From positions 620,001 to 684,000 of the forward strand of contig NZ_JAFBBO010000001.1 of the NCBI RefSeq assembly GCF_016907235.1: a DNA stretch of 64,000 bases. Reading direction: 5' to 3'. Position numbers and translations under genes: made by a program. Positions 1 through 13,103 of the stretch are shown one piece after another. The notes under the pieces were generated by a model. It saw only the letters and a list, made by a program, of their open reading frames with translations. It was not told where the DNA came from and ran no database searches. How positions within the stretch are numbered: the stretch's first letter is position 1; the number at the start of each line of letters is the position of its first letter. This stretch comes from Oerskovia jenensis. Its GTDB lineage: Bacteria > Actinomycetota > Actinomycetes > Actinomycetales > Cellulomonadaceae.

Positions 1-1826
1 TCGGTGAGCTCGCGTCCGCGATGGTGCGCGGCTACCAGGGCGACGGGCTCGACGACCCCACCGCGATCCTCGCGACCGCCAAGCACTTCGCCGGGTACTC
101 CGAGACCCAGGGCGGACGCGACGCGAGCGAGGCGGACATCTCCCGCCGCAAGCTGCGCTCGTGGTTCCTGCCGCCGTTCGAGCGGGTCGCCCGCGAGGGC
201 TGCCGGACGTTCATGCTGGGCTACCAGTCGATGGACGGCGTGCCGGTCACCATCAACGACTGGCTCCTGAGCGAGGTGCTGCGCGGCGAGTGGGGCTACA
301 CCGGCACGCTCGTCACCGACTGGGACAACGTGGGCCGCATGGTCTGGGAGCAGCACATCCAGCCCGACCACACGCACGCCGCGGCCGCCGCGGTGCGGGC
401 CGGGAACGACATGGTCATGACGACCCCGCAGTTCTTCGAGGGAGCCCAGGACGCCGTCCGCCAGGGCATGCTCGCCGAGAGCGACCTCGACGCCGCCGTC
501 GCGCGCATCCTCACCCTGAAGTTCGAGCTCGGCCTGTTCGAGGACCCCCGGCGCCCCGACGCCGCCCGCCAGGCCGAGGTCATCGGGTCCGCGCAGCACG
601 CCGCCCTCAACCTCGAGGTCGCCCGCCGTTCGCTCGTCCTGCTCACCAACGACGGCACGCTTCCCCTCGACGGCGGGTACGTGGCCGGGCCGGACGCTCG
701 CGCGGTGCCGGCCGACGACGACGCGGACCGCCCCGTGCGCCGGATCGCGGTCGTCGGCCCCAACGCGGACGACCCGGACACCCAGCTCGGCGACTGGGCC
801 GGGCGTTCGGGCCAGGCCGACTGGCTGCCCGACGGGCACCCGCGCGAGATGACGCAGACCGTGCTCGACGGCTTCCGGGACCACGTCCCCGCCGGGTGGT
901 CCGTCACGCACGCGCGCGGCGCCGACATCCTCACGCTCGTCCCGGACCCCGACGGTGCGTTCTTCCCCGACGGCCAGCCCCGCCCCCAGGTCGTGCTGCC
1001 CGCCGAGCCCGACGCGGCCCTGATCGCCGAGGCGGTCGCGGCCGCGCACGACGCCGACTACGTCGTGGCCGTCGTCGGGGACCGGATCGAGCTCGTGGGC
1101 GAAGGCAGGTCCACCGCGACGCTCGACCTCGTGGGCGCCCAGGTCGCGCTCCTCGACGCGCTCGCCGCGACCGGTACCCCGCTGGTCGTCGTGGTCGTCG
1201 CGTCCAAGCCGCTCGTCCTGCCGCCCTCGGCCCGCTCGGCGGCGGCGATCGTGTGGGCCGCCAACCCCGGGATGCGCGGCGGGCGTGCGGTCGCGGAGCT
1301 CGTGCTCGGACTGATCGAACCCTCGGGGCGCCTGCCCCTGTCCTTCGCGGAGCACGTCGGGCAGCTCCCCGTCTACTACAACCAGCTTCCCGGCCAGCAC
1401 GGGACCCGCTACGCAGACCTCACCCAGCGGCCGCCCTTCGCGTTCGGCGAGGGCCTGAGCTACACGACGCTCGAGTACGCGGCGCTCACCGTCCTCGACA
1501 CCGCGCTGGGGCTCGACGACACCGTCCGGGCCCAGGTCACGGTCACCAACACGGGCACCCGGCCGGCCCGCGAGACCGTGCAGGTCTACGTCCGCGACAC
1601 CGTCACCTCCGTCACGTGGGCCGAGAAGGAGCTCAAGACCTACCGGCAGGTCGACCTGTCCCCCGGCGAGTCGCGGATCGTCGAGCTCGAGGTCCCCGTC
1701 GCGGACTGCACGCTCGTCGACGCCCAGGGGCACCGCGTCGTCGAGCCCGGCGCGTTCGAGCTGCTCGTCGGGCCGTCCTCGCGCGACGAGTCCCTGCTCG
1801 TGGCGGGCTTCACCGTCACGGCCTGA
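1..1826 (+). CDS. Glycoside hydrolase family 3 beta-glucosidase-type enzyme (5' end outside window)
   Basis: This is the C-terminal part of a GH3 exo-acting beta-glycosidase that hydrolyses beta-linked glucosides or related oligosaccharides. The frame is open to the left edge, so the start lies outside the window; the ATG at 21 is internal. The KHFAG motif of the (beta/alpha)8 domain is at about 81-95. The TDW motif with the expected nucleophile Asp is at about 315-323. An alpha/beta sandwich domain follows, then a C-terminal fibronectin-III-like domain (VTNTGTRPARETVQVYV). No signal peptide can be judged. It is convergent with the Nudix gene. Family assignment is secure; substrate is not. 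Confidence 0.93.
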   Translation, partial: GELASAMVRGYQGDGLDDPTAILATAKHFAGYSETQGGRDASEADISRRKLRSWFLPPFERVAREGCRTFMLGYQSMDGVPVTINDWLLSEVLRGEWGYTGTLVTDWDNVGRMVWEQHIQPDHTHAAAAAVRAGNDMVMTTPQFFEGAQDAVRQGMLAESDLDAAVARILTLKFELGLFEDPRRPDAARQAEVIGSAQHAALNLEVARRSLVLLTNDGTLPLDGGYVAGPDARAVPADDDADRPVRRIAVVGPNADDPDTQLGDWAGRSGQADWLPDGHPREMTQTVLDGFRDHVPAGWSVTHARGADILTLVPDPDGAFFPDGQPRPQVVLPAEPDAALIAEAVAAAHDADYVVAVVGDRIELVGEGRSTATLDLVGAQVALLDALAATGTPLVVVVVASKPLVLPPSARSAAAIVWAANPGMRGGRAVAELVLGLIEPSGRLPLSFAEHVGQLPVYYNQLPGQHGTRYADLTQRPPFAFGEGLSYTTLEYAALTVLDTALGLDDTVRAQVTVTNTGTRPARETVQVYVRDTVTSVTWAEKELKTYRQVDLSPGESRIVELEVPVADCTLVDAQGHRVVEPGAFELLVGPSSRDESLLVAGFTVTA

Positions 1827-1861
1827 GCGCGGCGCGTCGCCCGGGCGCGGCCCCGGGGACG

Positions 1862-1900
1862 ACGAGGGCCCGACGGCGCGTGACGCCGTCGGGCCCTCGT
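1862..1900. terminator. Bidirectional intrinsic-type terminator hairpin
   Basis: A perfect 16-bp GC-rich inverted repeat (1863-1878 with 1884-1899, 5-base loop) lies between the convergent GH3 and Nudix genes. There is no U tract, as is common in high-GC actinobacteria, so it could stop transcription from both sides. Confidence 0.75.
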
Positions 1901-1922
1901 GTGCTGTCCTGCGGTACCCGGC

Positions 1923-2567
1923 TCAGCCGCGCGGGTCTCCCCCGCGCCGCTCGGGCCACGGGCTGTCGGCCGGGCGCAGTGCGGACCAGCCGGTCGCGCG
2001 CGCCGCGGCAGCCGCCAGGATCCCGACGACGGCCGACGGGTTGTGCAGATCCCCGGCCAGGACCGCGGACACCGCCTCGTCGAGCGGGACCCAGCGCAGC
2101 TCCATGCCCAGCTCCTCGGCCTCGCGCTCATGGCGCTCGGCCTCGGGAACCGGCGACAGGTCGCGCGCGAGGAACACGCGCAGGGCCTCGTTGCTGCCAC
2201 CCGGGGACGTGAAGTAGTCCGCGAGGACGTCCCAGCGCGCGGCGCGCAGGTCCGCCTCCTCGAGCAGCTCGCGCGCGGCCGCGGCCTGCGCGTCCTCCCC
2301 GTCGACGTCGAGCAGGCCCGCCGGCGGCTCCCACAGCTCGCGTCGCACCGGGTGCCGGTACTGGTGCAGCAGCAGGACCCGCTCATCCTCGTCGAGGACG
2401 ATGATCGCGACCGCACCGGGGTGGTCGACGAACTCGCGTGTCACCACGCCGCCCTCACCCAGGTCGACCGACTCCGAGCGCAGGTCGAAGATGCGACCCG
2501 CGTGCAGGACACGCGCCTCGCCGACGTCCCGGGAGACCGGGACGTCGGCGAGCGGGCGGGCCGTCAC
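1923..2567 (-). CDS. Nudix hydrolase, ADP-ribose pyrophosphatase type
   Basis: The 214-aa protein has a Nudix box in its middle (GLLDVDGEDAQ followed by AAARELLEEADL), the metal-binding signature that hydrolyses nucleoside diphosphate derivatives. N-terminal features (GRIFDLRSE, RDVGEARVLHAG) resemble ADP-ribose pyrophosphatases. The GTG start is one base after the pyrG stop, so the two are probably co-transcribed and coupled. The same pyrG-Nudix pair is conserved in actinobacteria (Rv1699-Rv1700 type). Substrate specificity is inferred from family and context. Confidence 0.88.
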   Translation of the reverse strand: MTARPLADVPVSRDVGEARVLHAGRIFDLRSESVDLGEGGVVTREFVDHPGAVAIIVLDEDERVLLLHQYRHPVRRELWEPPAGLLDVDGEDAQAAAARELLEEADLRAARWDVLADYFTSPGGSNEALRVFLARDLSPVPEAERHEREAEELGMELRWVPLDEAVSAVLAGDLHNPSAVVGILAAAAARATGWSALRPADSPWPERRGGDPRG

Positions 2568-2568
2568 G

Positions 2569-6045
<3,477 letters not shown>

Positions 6046-6049
<4 letters not shown>

Positions 6050-6963
6050 GCGGGAGCGTCCTGACTGGACGGCCCCGGGTCGGCGGGGCCGGAGGCGGGG
6101 GCGGGCGCAGTGGCGGCCGGGGTGGGCGCCGGACGGCGGCCCCACTGGTCGAACCGGCGCAGCACCTGGTTGCCGTCGATGATCTTCGAGAAGCTGACCT
6201 TCTCGCTCGCCACGTTGAGGCCCAGGATGCCGGCGAGCGCGAGCAGCCGGACGGCCCGCGGCGCACCGAACGCGATCTGCGTGCCGACCAGAGCGCCAAG
6301 CGCGTTCGCGCCGCCGTCGCCGAGCATGTCGCGCTCGCCCAGGTCCCCGGGAGCGGCCGCGGCAGCAGCGCCGAGCACCGCGCCCGACGTCGCCCCGACG
6401 GGCGTCGCCGCGAGCGGCAGCGCCAGGGCGGCCCCCGCCTTGAGCGCACGCCCGGGGCGCAGGTCGAGGAGGTTGAAGAGGTTGGCGCTGAGCGCGACGA
6501 TCGAGCCGTTGACCGCGACGTCCGTCAGGTAGCCGAACACCGACCCCGTCCGGCGCGTACCGATGAAGGCCGCCGTGAGCGACGTCGTCCCGATCCCCAG
6601 GACCTTGAGGCCCCCCGTGGTCACTCGCCCCTCGAGCAGCGCACCGACGTGCCCCTTGATGCCCTTGGTGCGCGTCGAGGTGTCCTCGGCCAGGTCGTCG
6701 ATCAGGCCGAACGCGCCGCCTCCCGCGGTCGCCAGCGCCGCCGCGGTCCGCGTCCGGGCAGCAGGACCCGCGACGAGGGTTCCCGCCACGAGACCCGCGG
6801 CGACCGCCGGCCCCTCGAGGAGGCTGATGGGCTCCCCACGGTGGTTGGTCCGGGTCCAGCGTTCGTCCCCGCCCGGAGGGGTGGCGTCGAGATACGCGCG
6901 CGCGGTCGCCGTCGCCGCGGCGGACGTGAGCGCCGCGCCGACGGCGCGCAGAAAGGTGCCCAT
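6046..6963 (-). CDS. MraY/WecA-like polyprenyl-phosphate sugar-1-phosphate transferase family protein
   Basis: A 305-aa hydrophobic protein that I assign to the PNPT superfamily by motif order: NHRGEPISLLEGP near residue 40 (the N-x-x-G-x-P...G element); GLIDDLAE with the Asp pair near residue 87; KGIKGHVGALLEG; ANLFNLLDLRPGRALK (the Asn/Asp active-site loop); and LGDGGANALG (the GD-x-G loop). Family members move a sugar-1-phosphate onto a polyprenyl phosphate. It is shorter and more Ala/Gly-rich than MraY. It sits 5 bp after steB and is translationally coupled to the flippase gene, which suggests a donor-flippase pair. Substrate unknown. Confidence 0.7.
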
Positions 6964-6968
6964 GCGTC

Positions 6969-8054
6969 TCAGCCTTCCGTCTGCTCGCCGGCCGTGCCGG
7001 TGTCGCCTGCCGTGCCGGTGTCGCCTGCGGTACCTGCGTCGCCGGCAGTGCCCGGGGCGGCGCCCAGGGGCGTACGGTCCACGGGCGGGAGCTGGACGGC
7101 CGGCGGGATGACCGCCGTCGCGCCGTCCTCGAAGCCGTACTGCCCGACCTTGTCGCCCAGACGCGCCGCGAGAGCCAGCGGGACCGAGATCTGACCGGCC
7201 GCCTCCTCGATGCCGCTCACGGTCGAGAGCACCGCCGCGAGGTCGGCGTCGGCCGTGATCGTGGAGATCAGGTCGCCAGGCACGGGGGTCGAGCCGGCGA
7301 CGAGCGAACCGTCCGACCGGGCCTGCGCGGCCTGGGCGAGCAGGACCTCGATGTCGACCGCGTAGGCCTTCGCCTCGTCGACCGACGCCTCCTTGGTCGC
7401 GTCGGCCGCGGGGACGGCTGCGGGCTGGGGCTCGAGCAGGAGGACGACGTCGGCGGGCACGTCCTGCTGCTGCACGACCTCGATGAGCTCGGCCTCGGCC
7501 AGCTTCTGCTCGATCAGCACGGCCTCCGAGGTCCGGGCCTCGGGGGCGGCGAGCTGCTTGGCGCTGAGCGACGTGGTGAGCGCAGCGGCGAGCTTCTCGT
7601 CGGTCCCTGCCTCCTCGACGCCGGACACGAGGTTCGTCACCTCGGTCGCCACGGCCTTGCGCGCGTCGGCCTGGTCCTCGGCGGTCCAGGCCCCGTGCAG
7701 ACGGACGTGCCCGACGACGCTCGCGCCGGCGCTCTCGAGCTGCTTCTGCACGGCCTCGTAGCGGTCGCCGTCGACCTCACCGAGGTCGACCACGGCGACC
7801 CGACGGTCCTGGAGCGAGCCGGCGACGAGCTGCGGGCCGGCGGCGACGATGAACTCCTGGTTGTCGGCCGCTTCCAGGTTCGTCGCGTCGAGCTGGTCAC
7901 GCAGCTCGTTGCGCTCGAGGCGCAGCTGCTCGACCTGTCCCGTGAGCTGGTCGCCGATCGCGCCCTGCAGCGGCCCGGCGCCCAGGATGATCCCGACCGC
8001 CAGCGCCAGGAAGACCGAGATCAACGAGACGATGTGGTACCTGAAGTCGATCAC
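6969..8054 (-). CDS. steB: SteB/MctB-family membrane-anchored protein
   Basis: A 361-aa protein with one N-terminal transmembrane segment (HIVSLISVFLALAVGIILGA), a coiled-coil stretch (QVEQLRLERNELRDQLDATN) and an extracytoplasmic domain, the architecture of the Pfam copper transporter MctB family (Rv1698). In Corynebacterium the family is SteB, a partner of SteA in cell separation; a copper-efflux role was proposed in Mycobacterium. The C-terminus has a short GTAGDTGTAGD repeat. The GTG start is used. It lies between steA and the PNPT-like gene in the same operon, which favours the envelope role here. Confidence 0.87.
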   Translation of the reverse strand: MIDFRYHIVSLISVFLALAVGIILGAGPLQGAIGDQLTGQVEQLRLERNELRDQLDATNLEAADNQEFIVAAGPQLVAGSLQDRRVAVVDLGEVDGDRYEAVQKQLESAGASVVGHVRLHGAWTAEDQADARKAVATEVTNLVSGVEEAGTDEKLAAALTTSLSAKQLAAPEARTSEAVLIEQKLAEAELIEVVQQQDVPADVVLLLEPQPAAVPAADATKEASVDEAKAYAVDIEVLLAQAAQARSDGSLVAGSTPVPGDLISTITADADLAAVLSTVSGIEEAAGQISVPLALAARLGDKVGQYGFEDGATAVIPPAVQLPPVDRTPLGAAPGTAGDAGTAGDTGTAGDTGTAGEQTEG

Positions 8055-8139
8055 TGTGCTGTTGCGTCCTTCGTGTCCGTGCGGGGCGACGTGCGGGCGG
8101 CGCGCGTCAGGGAGGAGAGGAGATGGTGGGCTCGGGGGG

Positions 8140-9324
8140 TCATACGCCCCCGAACAGTGCGCCGATCCACGACGTGAAGTCGTCGAAGCGCGCGCCGATG
8201 ATGCCGAAGACCGTCTGCCCAGCGGCCGTGGACCACATCGCCATGATCACGGCGAACAGTCCGGCGAGCGAGAGCAGGGTGAGCTGCAGGTTGGAGATCC
8301 GGTGCTGGTAGAGGCGTGAGACGCCCTTGGCGTCGACCAGCTTGCCGCCCACGCGCAGGCGCGTGAGGAACGTGCTGGCCATGCCCGAGCGTCCCTTGTC
8401 GAGGAACTCGACGAGCGTCGCGTGGGTGCCCACCGCGACGATGAGCTCGGCGCCCTTGTCGTCGGCCATGAGCATCGCGATGTCCTCGCTCGTGCCCGTC
8501 GCCGGGAAGACCACCGGCTCGACGCCGAGCGCCTGGACCCGTTCGAGCCCCGGAGCCTTGCCGTCACGGTAGGCGTGCACCACGATCTCGGCACCGCACG
8601 AGAGCGCGCGGTCCGAGACCGAGTCCATGTCGCCCACGATCATGTCGGGCTTCCAGCCCGCGTCGAGGATCGCGTCCGCACCGCCGTCGACCCCGATGAG
8701 CAGGGGGCGGTACTCCTTGATGTAGGGGCGCAGCGTCGCGAGGTCCTCGCGGTAGTGGTAGCCGCGCACCACGATGAGGACCTGGCGACCCTCGATCACG
8801 GTCCGGATGTCAGGCACGCCCACGCCGTCGAGCAGGAGCTCGCGCTCGCGTCGCATGTAGTCCATGGTGTTCTCGGCGAACCGCTCGATCTCCTCCGAGA
8901 GCCCGGCACGGGCCTCGTCGAGGCTGACCGCGATGGTCTCGGGGGTCTGCCGCACCCCCTCGGCGAGCAGGTCCTCGCCCGCGTACACCTTGCCGTCCTC
9001 GAGCCGCAGCACGCGCCCGTCGGAGATGCTCATGATGCCGCCGCCGAGGTCGTCGATCAGGATGATCCCGGCGTCGACCAGGATCTCCGGACCGAGGTTC
9101 GGGTAGCGCCCCGAGATCGACTTCGCGGCGTTGAGCACCGCGAGGGGCTTGGCGGTGACGAGGGCGTCGGCCGCGACCCGGTCGATGTCGAGGTGGTCGA
9201 TGACCGCGACGTCACCGGGCTTGAGCCGCTTGGTGAGCGCCTTGGTGCGGGCGTCGACCCGGGCGGGGCCGCTGGTCCCGGGCTCCGTCGCGTCGGACGT
9301 GGTTCTGCGCAGAGTGATTCTCAT
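8140..9324 (-). CDS. steA: SteA, thiamin-pyrophosphokinase-like cytokinetic protein
   Basis: A 394-aa protein with an internal domain resembling the thiamin pyrophosphokinase catalytic fold (GVDGGADAILDAGWKPD and MIVGDMDSVSD) and one C-terminal membrane helix (LTLLSLAGLFAVIMAMW). In actinobacteria this orthologue (Rv1697 type) is SteA, placed genetically in the FtsEX-RipC cell separation pathway rather than in thiamine metabolism. It begins 5 bp after recN and precedes steB by 85 bp. The retained GD-DS motif leaves open whether it binds a nucleotide. Confidence 0.88.
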   Translation of the reverse strand: MRITLRRTTSDATEPGTSGPARVDARTKALTKRLKPGDVAVIDHLDIDRVAADALVTAKPLAVLNAAKSISGRYPNLGPEILVDAGIILIDDLGGGIMSISDGRVLRLEDGKVYAGEDLLAEGVRQTPETIAVSLDEARAGLSEEIERFAENTMDYMRRERELLLDGVGVPDIRTVIEGRQVLIVVRGYHYREDLATLRPYIKEYRPLLIGVDGGADAILDAGWKPDMIVGDMDSVSDRALSCGAEIVVHAYRDGKAPGLERVQALGVEPVVFPATGTSEDIAMLMADDKGAELIVAVGTHATLVEFLDKGRSGMASTFLTRLRVGGKLVDAKGVSRLYQHRISNLQLTLLSLAGLFAVIMAMWSTAAGQTVFGIIGARFDDFTSWIGALFGGV

Positions 9325-9329
9325 CGCCG

Positions 9330-11078
9330 CTATCGTCCCACGACCGAGGACTCGAGCAGTTCGAGCGCGTGCTGCAGCGCTGCGTCGGACTCGTCCTGGC
9401 CGGACAGCATGCGCGCCAGCTCGCGGACCCGGTCGTCACCCGTGACCTCGTGGACTCCCGTGACCGTGACGGGGTCGACACCGTCGGCGCCTCCCGGCGA
9501 CTTGGTCACCACGAGCTGCGAGTCGGCGAACGCGGCGACCTGGGCGAGGTGCGTCACGACGATCACCTGGGCCGTGCGGGCCAGGGACGCGAGCCGCCGT
9601 CCGACCTCGACCGCCGCCCGGCCGCCGACGCCCGCGTCGACCTCGTCGAACACGAACGTGGGCAGCGGTGCCGCGTCGTCGGTGCCTGCGTCGGCGCCCG
9701 AGGTGGCCAGCGCCACCTCGATCGCGAGCATCACGCGGGACAGCTCGCCGCCCGACGCTCCCTTGCCGAGCGGACGCGGCGGCGAGCCGGGGTGCGGCAC
9801 GAGTGAGAGGGTCACGACGTCGGCGCCCCACGGGCCGGGCTCGTCGGCGGGCACCACGTCGACCACGAGGTTCGACCCGGTCATGGCGAGTCCCGCGAGC
9901 TCGTCCGTCACCGCTCGGGCCAGGCGCTCCCCCGTGGCGGTGCGTGCGGCGGTGATCCGGGCACCCAGCGCTGACAGGAGTGCGGTGAGCTCGTCGGCGC
10001 GCTCGGTCATCGAGCGCAGGCGTTCGCCGCCGTCGTCGAGGTCGAGCAGGCGCAGGCCGGCGTCGCTGGCCCACGCCAGGACGTCGTCGATCGTCTCGCC
10101 GTAGGTTCGCGTGAGCGCGCTGAGAGCCGCCAGGCGGGTGTGCGCCTGCTCGAGACCGCCCGGGTCGGCCTGGAGGTCCTCGACGTAGCCCGAGACCTCG
10201 GTCGCGATGTCCGCGAGGACGTAGCCGACGCCCGCGATCCGTTCGACGAGCCCGGCCAGGCCCGGGTCGAGGTGGCTCGCGGTCTCGAGCGCACGCCGGG
10301 CGCGCTCGACGGCCGACGCCGCGTCGCCGGGCGCGTCCGTCCCGTCGAGGGCGTCGTCACCCACGATCGCGTCGTGGGCCGCCTGGGCGCCCAGGCGCAG
10401 CTCCTCGGCATTCCCGAGGCGCGCGACGAGCGAGGTGAGCTCGGTGTCCTCGCCGGGCTGCGGGTCGACCCGCTCGATCTCGGTGAGGCCGATGCGCAGC
10501 AGCTCGGCCTCACGCGCCCGCTCCTGGGCGCGGGCCGTGAGGTCGGCGATCTCCTCGAGCAGGCCCGTGCGCTCGGTCCAGGCCGCCCGGTACTCGTCGA
10601 GGAGGTCGGCGTGCGCGCGACCCGCGAACGCGTCGAGCGCGGCCCGCTGGTGGCTCGGGGTGCGCAGGCGCAGCTGGTCGGCCTGCCCGTGCACGGTCAC
10701 GAGGTCGTCGGCGATCTCGGCGAGCACGCCCTGGGGCACGCTGCGCCCACCCAGGTGCGCGCGCGAGCGGCCTTCGGCCGCGACGGTGCGCAGCACGACC
10801 ACGGTCCCGTCGTCGTCGACGCTCCCGCCGGCCTCGTCGATGCGCTGCCCGACGGCGTCGCGCCCGCTCACGCGCAGGCGGCCCTCGACCACGGCGCCCG
10901 TCGCGCCGGGGCGGACCGAGGACGGGTCGGCCTTGCCCCCCATGAGGAGGCCCAGTCCGGTCAGGACCATGGTCTTGCCGGCGCCCGTCTCGCCCGTGAT
11001 CACGGTCAGGCCGGGGTGGAGCGGGACACGGGCGGAACGGATGACGCCGAGGTTCTCGATCGAGATCTCTTCGAGCAC
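9330..11078 (-). CDS. recN: DNA repair ATPase RecN
   Basis: An SMC-like ATPase for double-strand break repair. The start is set at GTG 11078 because it gives the canonical N-terminus VLEEISIENLGVIRSA and 582 aa, the usual RecN length; the frame is open further upstream but overlaps nadK. The Walker A motif GETGAGKT is near residue 33. The middle has long heptad-rich segments, and Walker B (FVFDEVDAGVGG) is near residue 475. It starts 2 bases after the nadK stop. Confidence 0.96.
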   Translation of the reverse strand: MLEEISIENLGVIRSARVPLHPGLTVITGETGAGKTMVLTGLGLLMGGKADPSSVRPGATGAVVEGRLRVSGRDAVGQRIDEAGGSVDDDGTVVVLRTVAAEGRSRAHLGGRSVPQGVLAEIADDLVTVHGQADQLRLRTPSHQRAALDAFAGRAHADLLDEYRAAWTERTGLLEEIADLTARAQERAREAELLRIGLTEIERVDPQPGEDTELTSLVARLGNAEELRLGAQAAHDAIVGDDALDGTDAPGDAASAVERARRALETASHLDPGLAGLVERIAGVGYVLADIATEVSGYVEDLQADPGGLEQAHTRLAALSALTRTYGETIDDVLAWASDAGLRLLDLDDGGERLRSMTERADELTALLSALGARITAARTATGERLARAVTDELAGLAMTGSNLVVDVVPADEPGPWGADVVTLSLVPHPGSPPRPLGKGASGGELSRVMLAIEVALATSGADAGTDDAAPLPTFVFDEVDAGVGGRAAVEVGRRLASLARTAQVIVVTHLAQVAAFADSQLVVTKSPGGADGVDPVTVTGVHEVTGDDRVRELARMLSGQDESDAALQHALELLESSVVGR

Positions 11079-11080
11079 GG

Positions 11081-12076
11081 TCAGTCCTCCTTCGGGTCGG
11101 GGGCGGTGGGGCGCGAGCCGCCGAGCCGGGCGGCGTCCACGGCGTCGGTGGCCGCCTTGCGGGCGACCCGGACCGCGTCCGCGGCGTCCTCGGCGACGCG
11201 ACCGCGCCAGCCGACCACTGGCAGCGAGAACTTGGAGACGAGCCGGTCCGTGAAGGGGGCCGTGGAGAGCCTCGCCAGGAGGATGGGTGTGTCCCCGCGC
11301 GAGACCTCGACGCGGGCGCCTGCCGGCAAGTCGATGCGGCGACGACCGTCGCACGTGAGCACCGCGGCGCCCGAGCGCTGCAACAGCTCGAGCGCGAACG
11401 TCGAGCGCGGGCCGACGACGAGCGGGCGGGCGAAGAGCGCGTGCGCCGCGAGGGGGACGAGGAGCATCGCGTCGACGTCGGGCCACACGACCGGCCCACC
11501 GGCAGAGAAGGCGTGCGCCGTCGAGCCGGTCGCGGTCGACATAACCACGCCGTCGCAGCCGAACGACGACAACGGCCGCCCGTCGACCCCGATCGCGACC
11601 TCGATCATGCGCTCGCGGGACGCCTTCTCGACCGTCGCCTCGTTGAGCGCCCAGCCGATCCGTGGCTCGTCCTCGCCGGGCAGCGTGACGCGGACCTCGA
11701 GGACGCCTCGTTCCTCGACCACGTAGTCGCGCGCCGCGAGGCGCTGGACAGCCGCGGGCAGGCCCTCGCGCTCGGCCTCCGCGAGGAAGCCCACATGGCC
11801 GAGGTTGACGCCGAGCAGCGGGACACCGGTCCCGTGCGTGAGCTCGGCGGCACGCAGGATGGTCCCGTCTCCGCCGAGGACCATGACGACCTCGGACTCC
11901 GCGACCCCTTCACGGGTGCGCAGCTGGGCCATGTGGTCGCCGAAGGTCTCGGCGAGGTCGTCGTCGTGGAGGCCGACTTCGAAGCCCGCGTCCTGGAGCT
12001 CCTTGACCGCCTCGTGCAGCGCGACGACCGCCTCGGGTCGTCCACCGTGCGTGACGATCAGCACTCTCCTGGTCAC
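11081..12076 (-). CDS. nadK: NAD kinase
   Basis: The enzyme phosphorylates NAD to NADP with ATP or polyphosphate. At 331 aa it has the GGDGT motif (VMVLGGDGTILRAA) and the second conserved block STATGSTAHAFSAGGP. GTG 12076 is chosen as start because it gives VTRRVLIVTHGG and overlaps the tlyA stop as GTGA, indicating coupled translation. The tlyA-nadK-recN order is conserved across actinobacteria. Confidence 0.96.
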   Translation of the reverse strand: MTRRVLIVTHGGRPEAVVALHEAVKELQDAGFEVGLHDDDLAETFGDHMAQLRTREGVAESEVVMVLGGDGTILRAAELTHGTGVPLLGVNLGHVGFLAEAEREGLPAAVQRLAARDYVVEERGVLEVRVTLPGEDEPRIGWALNEATVEKASRERMIEVAIGVDGRPLSSFGCDGVVMSTATGSTAHAFSAGGPVVWPDVDAMLLVPLAAHALFARPLVVGPRSTFALELLQRSGAAVLTCDGRRRIDLPAGARVEVSRGDTPILLARLSTAPFTDRLVSKFSLPVVGWRGRVAEDAADAVRVARKAATDAVDAARLGGSRPTAPDPKED

Positions 12077-13101
12077 AGGGCTCCTCCGGTCGGTCGTGGG
12101 TCCGCGGCGGTGCCGTGGTCCTGGGGCGGCGCGCCGTCGTCGGGCACCGGTTGCGAGTCTGTCAGGTCCCGGCGTCCGGAGGTGCCCGGGGCGGCCGTGA
12201 GATCGATGACGTCCGTGCCCTCGCGATCCCCCGGGTGCCCGGTGCGGGCGACGAGCGCGACGACGGGCTCGGTCGTCACGGGAGACGCCGCGGCGTGCTC
12301 GACGGCGCGGGCCAGCGCCTCCCGGTCGAGGTCCGCCGGCCCGCCGGTCGCGCGCAACCACACGAAGAACTCGCGGTTGCCGCTGGGTCCGGGCAACGGG
12401 CTGGGGATCACGCCGAGCGGTTGCAGGCCCAGGGCGGCGGCGTCGAGCGCCACGTCGAGCACCGCCCGCGCGTGCAGAGCCGGGTCGCGGACCACTCCCC
12501 CGGTGCCGAGCCGCTCCCGCCCGACCTCGAACTGCGGCTTGACCATGAGCAGCAGGTCCGTACCGCGCGCCACGACCGCGGCGACGGGGGGCAGGACCAG
12601 GCGCAGCGAGATGAAGGACAGGTCGGCCACGACCACGTCGGGGGTCTCGTCGAGGTCGTCCGGGGCGAGGTCGCGGACGTTGAAGCCTTCACGGACCACG
12701 ACGCGCGGGTCCTCGCGCAACCCGGGCACGAGCTGGTCGTGCCCGACGTCGACCGCCACGACCCGACGTGCCCCGCGGCGCAGCAGGACGTCGGTGAACC
12801 CGCCCGTCGAGGCGCCCAGGTCGAGGCACGACGCACCCGCGGTGCGAGGGGCGTCGCCCGGAACCTCGGCAGCGATCGCATCGAGGGCACCGGCCAGCTT
12901 GAAAGCGGCCCGCGAGGCGTAGCCGGGGTCGGTGGGGTCCTGCTCGACCGCGACGCTCTGCCCGTCCGTCACCGGGAGGGACGGCTTGGCGACGATCCGG
13001 CCGTCGATGGTCACGCGTCCGGCGGCGACGAGCTCGGCGGCCTGACGCCGAGAACGGGCGAGGCCACGGCGGACGAGCTCGGCGTCGACGCGTACGCCCA
13101 C
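12073..13101 (-). CDS. tlyA: TlyA-type rRNA 2'-O-methyltransferase
   Basis: An N-terminal S4 RNA-binding domain (RVDAELVRRGLARSRRQAAELV) is followed by an FtsJ-like methyltransferase domain with the SAM motif CLDLGASTGGFTDVLLRRGA. TlyA methylates 16S and 23S rRNA at the subunit interface and influences capreomycin susceptibility in mycobacteria. GTG 13101 gives 342 aa, about 60 longer than most homologues; the excess is a low-complexity C-terminal tail after VVALVARTGHPGDREG. It follows a small acidic protein gene by 2 bases. Confidence 0.93.
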   Translation of the reverse strand: MGVRVDAELVRRGLARSRRQAAELVAAGRVTIDGRIVAKPSLPVTDGQSVAVEQDPTDPGYASRAAFKLAGALDAIAAEVPGDAPRTAGASCLDLGASTGGFTDVLLRRGARRVVAVDVGHDQLVPGLREDPRVVVREGFNVRDLAPDDLDETPDVVVADLSFISLRLVLPPVAAVVARGTDLLLMVKPQFEVGRERLGTGGVVRDPALHARAVLDVALDAAALGLQPLGVIPSPLPGPSGNREFFVWLRATGGPADLDREALARAVEHAAASPVTTEPVVALVARTGHPGDREGTDVIDLTAAPGTSGRRDLTDSQPVPDDGAPPQDHGTAADPRPTGGAL

Positions 13102-13103
13102 GC

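Noticed and set aside
9330-11486. 718-aa version of RecN
   Set aside because: The extra N-terminal residues overlap nadK in another frame; GTG 11078 gives the family start and size.
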